Part shown: positions 1 through 6,939 of the stretch, piece by piece | Position numbering within the stretch: the stretch's first letter is position 1 | How the letters are laid out: every line of letters starts with the position of its first letter | Assembly (NCBI GenBank): GCA_036384795.1 | Contig: DASVLP010000037.1 | Location: 1-64,000, forward strand | Direction: 5' to 3' | DNA from: Andeanibacterium sp036384795 | GTDB taxonomy: Bacteria > Pseudomonadota > Alphaproteobacteria > Sphingomonadales > Sphingomonadaceae | Length of the DNA: 64,000 nucleotides | The notes under the pieces: model-generated | Told to the model about the DNA's origin: nothing | Databases searched by the model: none | The model's input: only the letters and a program-made list of their open reading frames with translations | Made by a program: the position numbers and the translations under genes

Positions 1-462
1 TACGACAAGCTCAGCCTGACGGTCGAAACCGATGGCACTGTCACGCCGGAAGACGCGGTGGCCTATGCCGCGCGCATCCTGCAGGATCAGCTCAGCCTGT
101 TCGTCCACTTCGAGGAAGGCATCCCGCAGGGCACTTCGGCGATGATCGGCGTTGCCGCGCAGCCCGAAGAGAGCGACGCGAACCAGCTCAACCGCTACCT
201 GCTCAAGAAGGTCGACGAACTCGAGCTGTCGGTGCGCAGCGCGAACTGCCTCAAGAACGACAACATCATCTACATCGGCGACCTGGTCCAGAAGACCGAG
301 GCCGAAATGCTGCGCACGCCGAACTTCGGCCGCAAGTCGCTCAACGAGATCAAGGAAGTGCTCTCGAGCATGGGCCTGCGCCTCGGCATGGACATCCCCG
401 GCTGGCCGCCCGAGAACATCGAGGAAATGGCCAAGAAGCTCGAGCAGGAGCTGCTGGGGTAA
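1..462 (+). CDS. rpoA: DNA-directed RNA polymerase subunit alpha, C-terminal part
   Basis: The gene enters from outside the window, and about 153 C-terminal residues are visible. They contain the end of the alpha N-terminal domain and the complete alpha-CTD, including the helix-hairpin-helix segment with LRTPNFGRKSLNEIKE, which contacts UP elements and activators. The subunit is the assembly platform of RNA polymerase. rplQ follows on the same strand, the standard end of the ribosomal alpha operon. The 5' part is missing only because the window starts here; nothing suggests truncation. Confidence 0.97.
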   Translation, partial: YDKLSLTVETDGTVTPEDAVAYAARILQDQLSLFVHFEEGIPQGTSAMIGVAAQPEESDANQLNRYLLKKVDELELSVRSANCLKNDNIIYIGDLVQKTEAEMLRTPNFGRKSLNEIKEVLSSMGLRLGMDIPGWPPENIEEMAKKLEQELLG

Positions 463-467
463 CTCGC

Positions 468-568
468 GTCGTCCCGGACTTGATCCGGGACCGCTGCCCG
501 CGGGCTCGACCTGGGGGCCAGCGATCCCGGCATTGGCCTTTGGCCAGTTTCACTTCCGCCGGGATGAC
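468..568. repeat. Bipartite hairpin repeat, family B (copy B1)
   Basis: Two hairpins are bounded by GTCGTCCCGG at one end and CCGGGATGAC at the other. The first pairs CCCGGA with TCCGGG; the second is built on GATCCCGG/CCGGGATGAC. It fills most of the rpoA-rplQ gap. Related bipartite elements lie at 4799-4866, 50173-50233 and 59081-59160. It could act as an mRNA-stabilising or attenuating structure; that is inference. Confidence 0.7.
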
Positions 569-643
569 GAAAAGGGACGGGCTGCCCTCATCAGCCTGGA
601 TGGAGCTACCTGATACGGGCTCCCTACGAACGGAGTATATGAA

Positions 644-1057
644 ATGCGTCACAAGCTTTCCGGTCGCAAACTGCAGCGCAAGAGCGGTCACCGCCGTGCG
701 CTGATGCGCAACCTCGCCGCCGCGCTGATCAAGCACGAGCAGATCGTCACCACGGTGCCGAAGGCGAAGGAGCTGCGGCCTTACGTCGAGAAGCTGATCA
801 CGCTCGCCAAGCACGGCGGCCTGTCGAACCGTCGCCTCGCGCATGCGCGGCTGCTCGACGAAGCGCAGGAGCGCAAATTGTTCGAGGTGCTGGCAGAGCG
901 TTACGCGGGGCGCGAGGGCGGCTACACCCGCGTGATCAAGGCCGGCGTGCGCGCGTCCGACGCGGCGCCGATCGCGGTGATCGAGCTGGTCGACCGCGAT
1001 CCCGATGCCAAGGGCCAGGACAGCGGCCCGGTGGGCGAGGAGCTCGAGGCGGCCTGA
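644..1057 (+). CDS. rplQ: 50S ribosomal protein L17
   Basis: This 137-residue protein starts MRHKLSGRKLQRKSGHRRAL, the highly conserved L17 N-terminus. It is followed by the typical LAKHGG segment and a short acidic C-terminal tail beyond the conserved core. L17 is a structural protein of the large subunit near the exit tunnel. The ATG at 644 is preceded by a purine-rich stretch (GGAG around 632). It is normally cotranscribed with rpoA; here about 180 bases containing a hairpin repeat separate the two, wider than usual. Confidence 0.97.
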   Translation: MRHKLSGRKLQRKSGHRRALMRNLAAALIKHEQIVTTVPKAKELRPYVEKLITLAKHGGLSNRRLAHARLLDEAQERKLFEVLAERYAGREGGYTRVIKAGVRASDAAPIAVIELVDRDPDAKGQDSGPVGEELEAA

Positions 1058-1064
1058 GCCGCCT

Positions 1065-1691
1065 CTACTTCCGCATCTCTTCGATCAGCCCGGTGTCGAT
1101 CGCCTTCGCTTCGCGATAGGCGTCGCGCATCCGTACCCGCTCGGCATAGGCGAGCAGCACCGCGCGCTCGGGCATCGTCTTGAACGCGAGCCCCCAGTCG
1201 ACCGCGGAGCCGACGTAGACGTCGGCCATCGTGAACCGCTCCCCGCACACGAAATCGTGTCCGGCAAACCAGCTGTCGAGCGTGTCGATCGTGCGTTCGT
1301 AGCTGCCGAAGCCCAGCGCGATCTCCTGCCGCTCGTCGGGCAGCCAGCCGTAGGCCTTGTTGGTCACCGCCTGCTCGAGCGGCCCGGCGGCGAAGAACAG
1401 CCAGCGGAAGTAGTCGGCCAGCTCGTGCTCGCGGGGCAGCAGCCCGGCTTGGGGATGGACCGCGGCGAGATAGTGGCAGATCGCCGCCGCTTCGGTGACG
1501 ACGTGATCGTGACCGCCATGATGGTGGATGATCGTCGGCAATTTGCCCATCGGGTTGGCCCGGGTGAGAGCCGCGGGCTTATTGTCCCATTCGACCAGCA
1601 CCGGTTCGTAATCGGCGCCAACTTCGTGCAGCGCCCAGCGGGCGATCTGCGCCCGGCTCATCGGATTGTAGAAAAAGGTGAACGCGGCCAT
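1065..1691 (-). CDS. Glutathione S-transferase family protein
   Basis: The 208-residue protein has a thioredoxin-like N-terminal domain with the GST pattern PMGKLPTII followed by TEAAAICHYLA (glutathione-binding Ser/Thr-Glu position replaced by TEA), then an all-helical C-terminal domain with FTMADVYVGS (N-capping box). The ATG at 1691 is chosen because GGGAG lies about 10 bases upstream; an upstream in-frame ATG at 1724 has no such site. It is the last gene of the minus-strand detoxification cluster, 54 bases after the DUF899 gene. It probably conjugates or reduces electrophiles with glutathione; the substrate is unknown. Confidence 0.9.
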   Translation of the reverse strand: MAAFTFFYNPMSRAQIARWALHEVGADYEPVLVEWDNKPAALTRANPMGKLPTIIHHHGGHDHVVTEAAAICHYLAAVHPQAGLLPREHELADYFRWLFFAAGPLEQAVTNKAYGWLPDERQEIALGFGSYERTIDTLDSWFAGHDFVCGERFTMADVYVGSAVDWGLAFKTMPERAVLLAYAERVRMRDAYREAKAIDTGLIEEMRK

Positions 1692-1745
1692 GGCTATTCT
1701 CCCGTGCGACGGAACGTGGAACATTATGCGAACACTGCCGCCGGA

Positions 1746-2489
1746 TCAACCGGCTTGGCCGTAATTCACTTTCGGAAAGAACTCGACGCCGCGGCCTTCC
1801 GGCGTGGTGTCGAGCAGGCCCCACACCGGATCGGCGAAATCGAGCGCGCGATGGTTCTGGCCAGGATCGTCGGGCGCATAGACCAACTCGCTGCCCCAGA
1901 AGTGGCGGATCTTGCCGTCGCGCCGGGTGAACACGTTGAGCATCGGCTCGTCCCAGTCCTCGCCGGGCTTGTAGCCGCGCTCCGCGCGCATCGCCGGCGT
2001 GAGCGAGCTGGTATGGCCGTAATAGTGGTCGCTGTAGCTGTTTCCGGCGGTCGAGATCAGCTCGAGGTGGTTCCAGCTGCGTTCCCGCGACCACGCCGCG
2101 AGCCGCGCGATCGGCGAGCGTGCGACGACGTACAGCGCCGCGCGTTGCGGTACGTGGCGTGCGGCGCCGTCGATGCAGTCGAGCAGGTGAGTGCACCCGG
2201 GGCAGGGCAGGTCGCGCTCTGGCCCGAACATGTAGCTGTAGAGCAGCAGCGTCGAATGCTCGCCGAACAGTTCGGACAGGCGCACCGGCTCCGGGCGCTG
2301 GTATGGGCCGATCCGCTCGAACACGAAGTCCTCCGGCACTTCGCCGCCAGGCGGCAGCGCGCGGCGCAGCGCGGCGACCGCTTCGGTCTGGCGCCGCAAT
2401 TCGATCTCCGCATCGAGCAGCGCGTTGCGCGCCGCGCGGTATTCGGCGCTCTCGTTCGGGAACGCCATCCGCGCGAAGCCGTCGCTCAT
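1746..2489 (-). CDS. DUF899 family (thioredoxin-like) protein
   Basis: The 247-residue protein matches the DUF899 pattern: a helical N-terminus, then LLLYSYMF followed by a CPGC pair (about residues 96-99) in a thioredoxin-like setting, and the C-terminal signature with DEPMLNVFTRRDGKIRHFW and a late GLLDTTPEGRG. The family is uncharacterised; a redox role is suggested by the fold and the Cys pair. The ATG at 2489 lies 1 base after the stop of the SRPBCC gene, indicating translational coupling. A longer open frame upstream is the antisense-free overlap with that gene and is rejected as a start. Confidence 0.88.
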   Translation of the reverse strand: MSDGFARMAFPNESAEYRAARNALLDAEIELRRQTEAVAALRRALPPGGEVPEDFVFERIGPYQRPEPVRLSELFGEHSTLLLYSYMFGPERDLPCPGCTHLLDCIDGAARHVPQRAALYVVARSPIARLAAWSRERSWNHLELISTAGNSYSDHYYGHTSSLTPAMRAERGYKPGEDWDEPMLNVFTRRDGKIRHFWGSELVYAPDDPGQNHRALDFADPVWGLLDTTPEGRGVEFFPKVNYGQAG

Positions 2490-2490
2490 C

Positions 2491-2940
2491 TCAACCCTCC
2501 TCGCACAGCGCCTTGAGCTGGTCCGCACACACGCCCCAGCCTTCGGCGAAGCCCATTTCCTCGTGGCGCTGCCTGGCTTCTTCGGTCCAATGGCGCGCGC
2601 GGGCGGTGTAGCGCGTGCCGGTGCCTTCGGCGGCGATCTCCCAGATGCCGAGCATGAACGGCCCGTGCGGCTCGAAATCGCCCTGGATCGCGTCGGTCGA
2701 GACGAACCGCCGCCCTTCGTCCCACGCGAGGTAGATGCCGTTGTGCGTGTGCACCTCGCCTTCGGGGCCATGCATCGTGACCTCGTTGCGCCCACCGGGC
2801 CGACGCTCGTTGACGTCGAACTCGGCGCGCCACGGCTTGGGGCACCACCATTCCTCCTGGCGCCGGGTCATCGCGTCCCACACTTTTTCCGGCGGGGCGT
2901 CGATAAAGCGGGTGACGGTCAGCTCATGGTTGTCTGGCAT
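2491..2940 (-). CDS. SRPBCC domain (AHSA1-type) protein
   Basis: This 149-residue single-domain protein begins HELTVTRFIDAPPEKVWDAM, the classical START/AHSA1 opening. W and F residues line the ligand cavity, and a C-terminal helix ends in WGVCADQLKALCEEG. A strong AAGGAGG precedes the ATG at 2940, which decides this start over one 15 bases upstream. These small proteins bind hydrophobic ligands or act as activator-like folds. It is embedded in the detoxification cluster between a GST and DUF899. The ligand is unknown. Confidence 0.9.
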   Translation of the reverse strand: MPDNHELTVTRFIDAPPEKVWDAMTRRQEEWWCPKPWRAEFDVNERRPGGRNEVTMHGPEGEVHTHNGIYLAWDEGRRFVSTDAIQGDFEPHGPFMLGIWEIAAEGTGTRYTARARHWTEEARQRHEEMGFAEGWGVCADQLKALCEEG

Positions 2941-2951
2941 GGTGGCCTCCT

Positions 2952-3623
2952 TCAATCGCGATCGGGTGCGCCCGGCGGGAAGTAGGCGCGGTAGGGACGG
3001 GCTTCGTCGACGCAGCGGCTGACCGCCGGGAGCGCGAGCAGTTCGGCGCGCAACGCGGCGAGTCGCGGGCAGTCGGTGGGTATGGGCTCGACCCAGTCGG
3101 CGTAGAACAGCGATGGCGCGGCCGCGCAGCTGACCAGCGAGACGTGGGGCGGCAGCGAATTCGCTTCGAGCCAGCGCTCGAGCCAGACGTAGGCGCGGCG
3201 CAATCCGGCCTTGCCGCCTTGGGCTTCGCCCGTGTCCGGCGCGTCCCGCAGGCCGGCTGCGGGATTGTCGCGATCGACGAAATGAGCTGCCACCACCCGC
3301 TGCATGTTGGCCATCACGTAGTTGTCGAACACCCGGTCGAGCATGCGCACGGTGACTGCCTCTTCGGGATCGGCGGGGATCAGGCCCGAACCGGGATGCT
3401 TGACCGCGAGATATTCAATGATCGCGGTCGCTTCGACCATCGTCGTGTCGCCATCGACCAGCACCGGAAACTTGCCCGCCGGATGGGCCTGCGCGACGAA
3501 TTCGCCGTTGGCCGGGTGGTCCGGCGCGACCTCGCGGAACTCGAACTCCAGCCCGAGCGCGTAAAGCGGGATCAGCGCTTTCCAGGTGTAGGACGAGAAT
3601 GGATGGCCATAGAGTGCGAGCAT
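2952..3623 (-). CDS. Glutathione S-transferase family protein
   Basis: The 223-residue GST has the N-terminal thioredoxin fold MLALYGHPFSSYTWKALIP, a cis-Pro segment GKFPVLVDG, and a glutathione-binding VEATAIIEYLA where the usual ES pair is EA. The C-terminal helical domain is somewhat degenerate. Its ATG at 3623 overlaps the TGA of the upstream reductase by one base (TGATG), so the two are coupled. It is the second GST in the cluster. Substrate and true activity are not deducible. Confidence 0.88.
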   Translation of the reverse strand: MLALYGHPFSSYTWKALIPLYALGLEFEFREVAPDHPANGEFVAQAHPAGKFPVLVDGDTTMVEATAIIEYLAVKHPGSGLIPADPEEAVTVRMLDRVFDNYVMANMQRVVAAHFVDRDNPAAGLRDAPDTGEAQGGKAGLRRAYVWLERWLEANSLPPHVSLVSCAAAPSLFYADWVEPIPTDCPRLAALRAELLALPAVSRCVDEARPYRAYFPPGAPDRD

Positions 3624-4297
3624 CACCAAGTTCCTTCCGCGATGCGTTGCCGGCGGCGTTGCTCGCTGGCGTTGGCTGCGACGGGCGGGCTCTCGCCCAC
3701 CTCCACGCCGAGTTCGGGGACGAAGCTGGCAACGCTGGTGCCTCGGCTGGTCATCCCGCCGCTCTCCAGCCGCAGGGTCGCAGCCGGCGTGCCTTCGCGG
3801 AACAGGCGTTTCCCTTTGCCGAGCACCAGCGGATACGTCAGCACCGTCAACCGGTCGAGCAGGCCGCGTTCCATAAGACCCGGGTAAAGCGTGCTGCTGC
3901 CCCAGATCTGCAGGTCCGGCCCATCGCCTTTGACGATTTCCGCCAGCGCGTCGAAACCCGCGACCCGGTGGCTGTTCGCCCACTCGAGCGGCGCGTCCGA
4001 ATGCGTCATCACGAACTTTTCGGCTGCGTTGAAGTCTTTCGCGATCCGGCCGTTCTCGTCACCGCTTTCCTGGTAAGGCCAGTAGGAGGAAAAGATGTCG
4101 TAGGTCCGCCGGCCGAGCAGCAGCGCGTAAGGCGGCCGCAGGCTTTCGCCGAGCGCCTCGCCGGCTTCCTGGTCGGGAAAGCCGAACTGCCAGCCGCCGA
4201 ACTCGAAGCCGTCGGTCGGGTCTTCGCTGGGCGCGCCGGGTGCCTGCATCACGCCGTCGAGCGTCTGGAATACGGTGCCGACAATTCTGCGCGCCAT
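3623..4297 (-). CDS. Dihydrofolate reductase-like (RibD C-terminal domain) protein
   Basis: The 224-residue protein opens with MARRIVGTVFQTLDGVMQAP, typical of the RibD_C/YyaP group. It continues with LLLGRRTYDIFSSYWP and IWGSSTLYPGLMERGLLDRL, which form the NADPH-binding core, and then KRLFREG. These proteins are probably NAD(P)H-dependent reductases of unknown substrate, not the folate-pathway enzyme. The C-terminal ~25 residues (Ala, Arg and Gln rich) exceed the usual fold. The gene lies 3 bases after the PhnB-like gene and overlaps the next start by one base. Confidence 0.88.
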   Translation of the reverse strand: MARRIVGTVFQTLDGVMQAPGAPSEDPTDGFEFGGWQFGFPDQEAGEALGESLRPPYALLLGRRTYDIFSSYWPYQESGDENGRIAKDFNAAEKFVMTHSDAPLEWANSHRVAGFDALAEIVKGDGPDLQIWGSSTLYPGLMERGLLDRLTVLTYPLVLGKGKRLFREGTPAATLRLESGGMTSRGTSVASFVPELGVEVGESPPVAANASEQRRRQRIAEGTW

Positions 4298-4300
4298 GGC

Positions 4301-4783
4301 TCAGTCTCCCTTCACCGCTGCTTCGATCGCGGCGATGTCGATCTTCTTCATCGTCATCATCGCATCGAACGCGCGCTTGGCGGCCGCCTTGTCGGGGCTG
4401 GTCGTCGCCGCCATCAGGGCGCGCGGGGTAATCTGCCAGGAGATGCCCCACTTGTCCTTGCACCAGCCGCACATGCTCTCCTGGCCGCCGTTGCCGACGA
4501 TCGCGTTCCAGTAGCGGTCGGTCTCTTCCTGATCGTCGGTGAAGACCATCAGCGAGAACGCCTCGCTGGCCTTGAAATGCGGGCCGCCGTTGAGGCCGAG
4601 GCAGGGGATGCCGCAGACGGTGAACTCGACCGTCAGGACGCTGCCTTCCTTGCCGCTCGGGCTGTCGCCCGGTGCGCGGTGGACCGCGCCGACCGAGCTG
4701 TCGGGGAACACCGAGGCGTAGAATTCGGCCGCCTCTTCCGCGCCGGATTCGTACCAGATGCAGTTGCTTGCCTTGTTGGCCAT
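4301..4783 (-). CDS. VOC family protein, PhnB / 3-demethylubiquinone-methyltransferase-like
   Basis: The 160-residue protein has CIWYESGAEEAAEFYASVFP at the N-terminus, LGLNGGPHFKASEAFSLMV in the middle and GWCKDKWGISWQITP near the end, the signature of the PhnB-like VOC group. These bind metals or small ligands by paired beta-alpha-beta-beta-beta units; most members have no known reaction. The start at 4783 has AAGGAG about 7 bases upstream. It is one of three VOC proteins in this operon. Confidence 0.88.
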   Translation of the reverse strand: MANKASNCIWYESGAEEAAEFYASVFPDSSVGAVHRAPGDSPSGKEGSVLTVEFTVCGIPCLGLNGGPHFKASEAFSLMVFTDDQEETDRYWNAIVGNGGQESMCGWCKDKWGISWQITPRALMAATTSPDKAAAKRAFDAMMTMKKIDIAAIEAAVKGD

Positions 4784-4798
4784 GATCGCTCTCCTTTT

Positions 4799-4866
4799 GT
4801 GAGTCCCTGCGCAGGCAGGGACCTCCCGCAATTCCAAACCAGGCCCCGGCCTTCGCCGGGGCTCAC
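4799..4866. repeat. Bipartite hairpin repeat, family B variant (copy B2)
   Basis: Hairpin GTCCCTGCGCAGGCAGGGAC is followed after a short linker by CCCCGGCCTTCGCCGGGG, bounded by GTGAG and CTCAC. The right end overlaps the stop codon of the VOC gene at 4863, so the repeat supplies its last bases. The element sits between two cotranscribed genes and could cause partial termination or RNA processing. Confidence 0.65.
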
Positions 4867-5657
4867 CCGTTTTTCGGGCCGACGAACGCGATCGTCGCGC
4901 CGTCGGGGGCGGTGGCGACGAAGACGTGCTCGCCGCCGGGAACTTCGTGCGGGCCGTTGATCACGGTGCCGCCGTTGGCCCTGGCCGCGTCGAGCGCGCG
5001 GGCGATGTTGTCCACGCCGAGGTAAAGCAGCCACATCGGATGCTGACCTTCGCCGATCATCGGATTGATCGCGCCGATCTGGTTGCCTTCGCACTCGAGG
5101 AACAGGTAATCGCCCGCAGACCCCATGGGCATCATGCGTTCGGATTTCCAGCCGAGCAGGGCGGTGTAAAACTCCTTCGCCGCGGGCGCGTCCGTGGTGG
5201 CGAGTTCGTTCCAGCGGCAGTGGCCGGGCTTCTCCCGGTCCCAGACGTCGCTCTTGGCGTCCGGATTGCCGGCGGGCGGCGTGGGCTTCATCAGATAGAA
5301 CGGAGCGCCCTGGGCGTCGGAGACCATGGCGATCCGGCCGATGTCCGGGATGGTCGAAGCCTTCATCTGGACTTTGCCTCCCATGCGCTCGGCGCGGGCA
5401 ACGGCGTCGTCCACGTCGTCGACATGGAAATAGGGGATCCAGCACGGCCGCGCGCCGCTGTCCTGCATCGCCTTGGTCAGCGTCAGCGCACCGCCGAGGT
5501 TGCCGCCGTCGGAGCGGCTAATCATGCGGTACTCGGAGCCATTGGGATTGCTGAAGCCCTCCGCGGGAATCTCCCAGCCGCCGACCGCGCGGTAGAACGG
5601 GGTCACTCCGGCCGGATCGGGTGTCATCAGCTCGTACCAGATGGGCATGCCTGTCAT
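4863..5657 (-). CDS. Two-domain VOC (glyoxalase/bleomycin resistance-like) protein
   Basis: The 264-residue protein contains two tandem glyoxalase-like halves: residues about 1-125 starting with PIWYELMTPDPAG, and about 140-264 starting with CRWNELATTDAPAAKEFYT. The paired WYEL/WNEL starts are the hallmark of CFP-30B-like VOC proteins with a duplicated module. The start at 5657 follows GAGGAG. Its TGA lies inside a hairpin repeat. The role is probably ligand binding or metabolism of toxic carbonyls; this is inferred from family and neighbours. Confidence 0.88.
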   Translation of the reverse strand: MTGMPIWYELMTPDPAGVTPFYRAVGGWEIPAEGFSNPNGSEYRMISRSDGGNLGGALTLTKAMQDSGARPCWIPYFHVDDVDDAVARAERMGGKVQMKASTIPDIGRIAMVSDAQGAPFYLMKPTPPAGNPDAKSDVWDREKPGHCRWNELATTDAPAAKEFYTALLGWKSERMMPMGSAGDYLFLECEGNQIGAINPMIGEGQHPMWLLYLGVDNIARALDAARANGGTVINGPHEVPGGEHVFVATAPDGATIAFVGPKNG

Positions 5658-5667
5658 GGTTCTCTCC

Positions 5668-5724
5668 TCAGGTAAGCGCCCCGCTTGTCTTCGGGCACGG
5701 GATTACGAAGCCGTCGAGGTGCAT
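5668..5724 (-). pseudogene. Relic of a DUF1428 (YbaA-like) gene
   Basis: A start codon at 5724, preceded by AGGAAC, opens a frame reading MHLDGFVIP and then hitting a stop after 18 codons. One frame over, the same DNA continues PVPEDKRGAYLR. Joined, these reproduce the N-terminus of DUF1428 proteins (xxVDGFVxPVPxDKxxAY). The remainder of that roughly 115-residue family is absent, replaced directly by the ribosome binding site of the next gene. I read this as a frameshifted, deleted remnant of a gene that belonged to the operon. Confidence 0.7.
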
Positions 5725-5727
5725 GGC

Positions 5728-6408
5728 TCAGTTCCTCCCGGCCGGGGCGGGGCCGTCGAAATCGGCCAACTGCGCCTCGAGCGCGCGCTTGTAAGCGGGA
5801 CGCCCCGTGCCGCGCGCGTGGTATGCGGCGAGCGTCGGGAATTCCGTGACGAGGCCGGTCTCGCGCAAGCTGTTGAGCACCGTCACCATCATGATGTCGG
5901 CGATCGAGAACTCTCCGGCGAGCCAATCCTGGTCGTCCAGGGCGTCGCTCACCCGCTTGAGCTTCTGGCGCAGAAGCGGCAGCAGCGCCTCCTTCGCGCC
6001 TTCGGCCCAGTCCTTATCGGCGTTGAACACCGTATAGTTGAAGTAGCGCATGCACGACGGTTCGACGCTGTTGAGCCCCGCGAACAGCCATGAAATCGCC
6101 TTCCAGTGAGCCTCCGGCTCGGCTGGAAGCAGCGCACCCTGCGTTTCGGCGATGTAGAGCAGGATCGCACCGCTCTCGAAGATTTCGATCCCGTCGTCGC
6201 GGAACGCGGGGACTTGCTCGAACGGCTGCCACTTCACGTAGTCATCCGGACGGGGGGTGGCGGCGCCGAACCGCTCCGTAGTGTAGGGTGCGCCGATCTC
6301 CTCGAATGCCCAGCGCACGCGCAAGTCGCGCACCAGTCCTTTGGCGAATTCGGGCACCCAGTCGAACGCGGTGACGACGGGGAGGGGCTGGGCGGTGGCG
6401 GTGGTCAT
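5728..6408 (-). CDS. Glutathione S-transferase family protein
   Basis: The 226-residue GST has an atypical N-terminus (DWVPEFAKGLVRDLRVRWAFEE), FEQVPAFRDDGIEIFESGAILLYIAE with a proper ES pair for glutathione binding, and a C-terminal helical domain with WLAGEFSIADIMMVTVL. It lies 12 bases after the first VOC gene and immediately before the DUF1428 relic, whose start sits 3 bases past its stop. It is the third GST of the cluster. Confidence 0.9.
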   Translation of the reverse strand: MTTATAQPLPVVTAFDWVPEFAKGLVRDLRVRWAFEEIGAPYTTERFGAATPRPDDYVKWQPFEQVPAFRDDGIEIFESGAILLYIAETQGALLPAEPEAHWKAISWLFAGLNSVEPSCMRYFNYTVFNADKDWAEGAKEALLPLLRQKLKRVSDALDDQDWLAGEFSIADIMMVTVLNSLRETGLVTEFPTLAAYHARGTGRPAYKRALEAQLADFDGPAPAGRN

Positions 6409-6420
6409 CGTTCGCGCTCC

Positions 6421-6855
6421 TCAAGCTTCGATGTGCTCGACCGGCATCTCGCCGGCGGCGACCTTGGGATCCATCCAGTTGTTTTCCCAGATGTGGCCAT
6501 CGGGATCCTCGAAGCTGCTGCCGTACATGAATCCGTGATCCTGGGTAGGGGTCGGCTCGGCCTTGCCGCCGGACGCGCCGGCTTTCGCGACGATCGCATC
6601 CACCGCTTCGCGGCTGTCGTGGCTCAGGCAGAGGAACACTTGCGCGCTCTGATGCGCGTCGGGGATCGCGCGGGTGGTGAAGGTCTTCCAGAAATCGTGG
6701 GTCAGCAGCATCACGTAGATCGTGTCGGACCACACCATGCAGGCGGCGTTGTCGTTGGTGAACTGCGGGTTGTTGGTGAAACCTACCGCTTCGTAGAACG
6801 CTTTCGACTTGGGCAGGTCGGTAACCGGCAGGTTCACGAAGATCATCTTGGTCAT
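6421..6855 (-). CDS. VOC family protein (glyoxalase/bleomycin resistance-like)
   Basis: The 144-residue protein starts MTKMIFVNLPVTDLPKSKAF and contains YEAVGFTNNPQF, ACMVWSDTIYVMLL and a C-terminal SSFEDPDGHIWENNWMDP, the common single-module VOC pattern of lactoylglutathione-lyase relatives. GAGGAGG precedes the ATG at 6855. It is the promoter-proximal gene of the cluster, facing the HxlR regulator across a 72-base intergenic region. Confidence 0.92.
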   Translation of the reverse strand: MTKMIFVNLPVTDLPKSKAFYEAVGFTNNPQFTNDNAACMVWSDTIYVMLLTHDFWKTFTTRAIPDAHQSAQVFLCLSHDSREAVDAIVAKAGASGGKAEPTPTQDHGFMYGSSFEDPDGHIWENNWMDPKVAAGEMPVEHIEA

Positions 6856-6911
6856 TTCGGCCTCCTCTCGGGCTCCCGGCGAATCGGGTCTTGCGATTGG
6901 TGCCCCAGGAG

Positions 6912-6939
6912 ATTACTAAAAGCAACTATGAAGTTACAA
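6912..6939 (-). promoter_or_regulatory. Candidate promoter of the detoxification operon
   Basis: On the minus strand TTGTAA (6934-6939) and AGTAAT (6912-6917) are separated by 16 bases, a plausible sigma-70-type pair firing toward the VOC gene at 6855. It overlaps the start of the HxlR gene and the inverted repeat at 6922-6937. The elements match only moderately, so this is tentative. Confidence 0.4.
6922..6937. promoter_or_regulatory. Candidate HxlR operator
   Basis: GCAACTATGAAGTTAC is an imperfect palindrome (G.AACT with AGTT.C around a 4-base centre). It covers the start codon of the HxlR gene and the spacer of the candidate divergent promoter. Small palindromes with such half-sites are usual for HxlR-type winged-helix regulators. 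Binding here would repress both directions. Confidence 0.45.

Noticed and set aside
463..643. tRNA or small RNA gene in the rpoA-rplQ gap
   Set aside because: The structure is the bipartite repeat; no cloverleaf or T-loop sequence is present.
1746..2795. A 349-residue version of the DUF899 protein
   Set aside because: The extra 102 residues overlap the SRPBCC gene in another frame and are low complexity; conservation starts at 2489.
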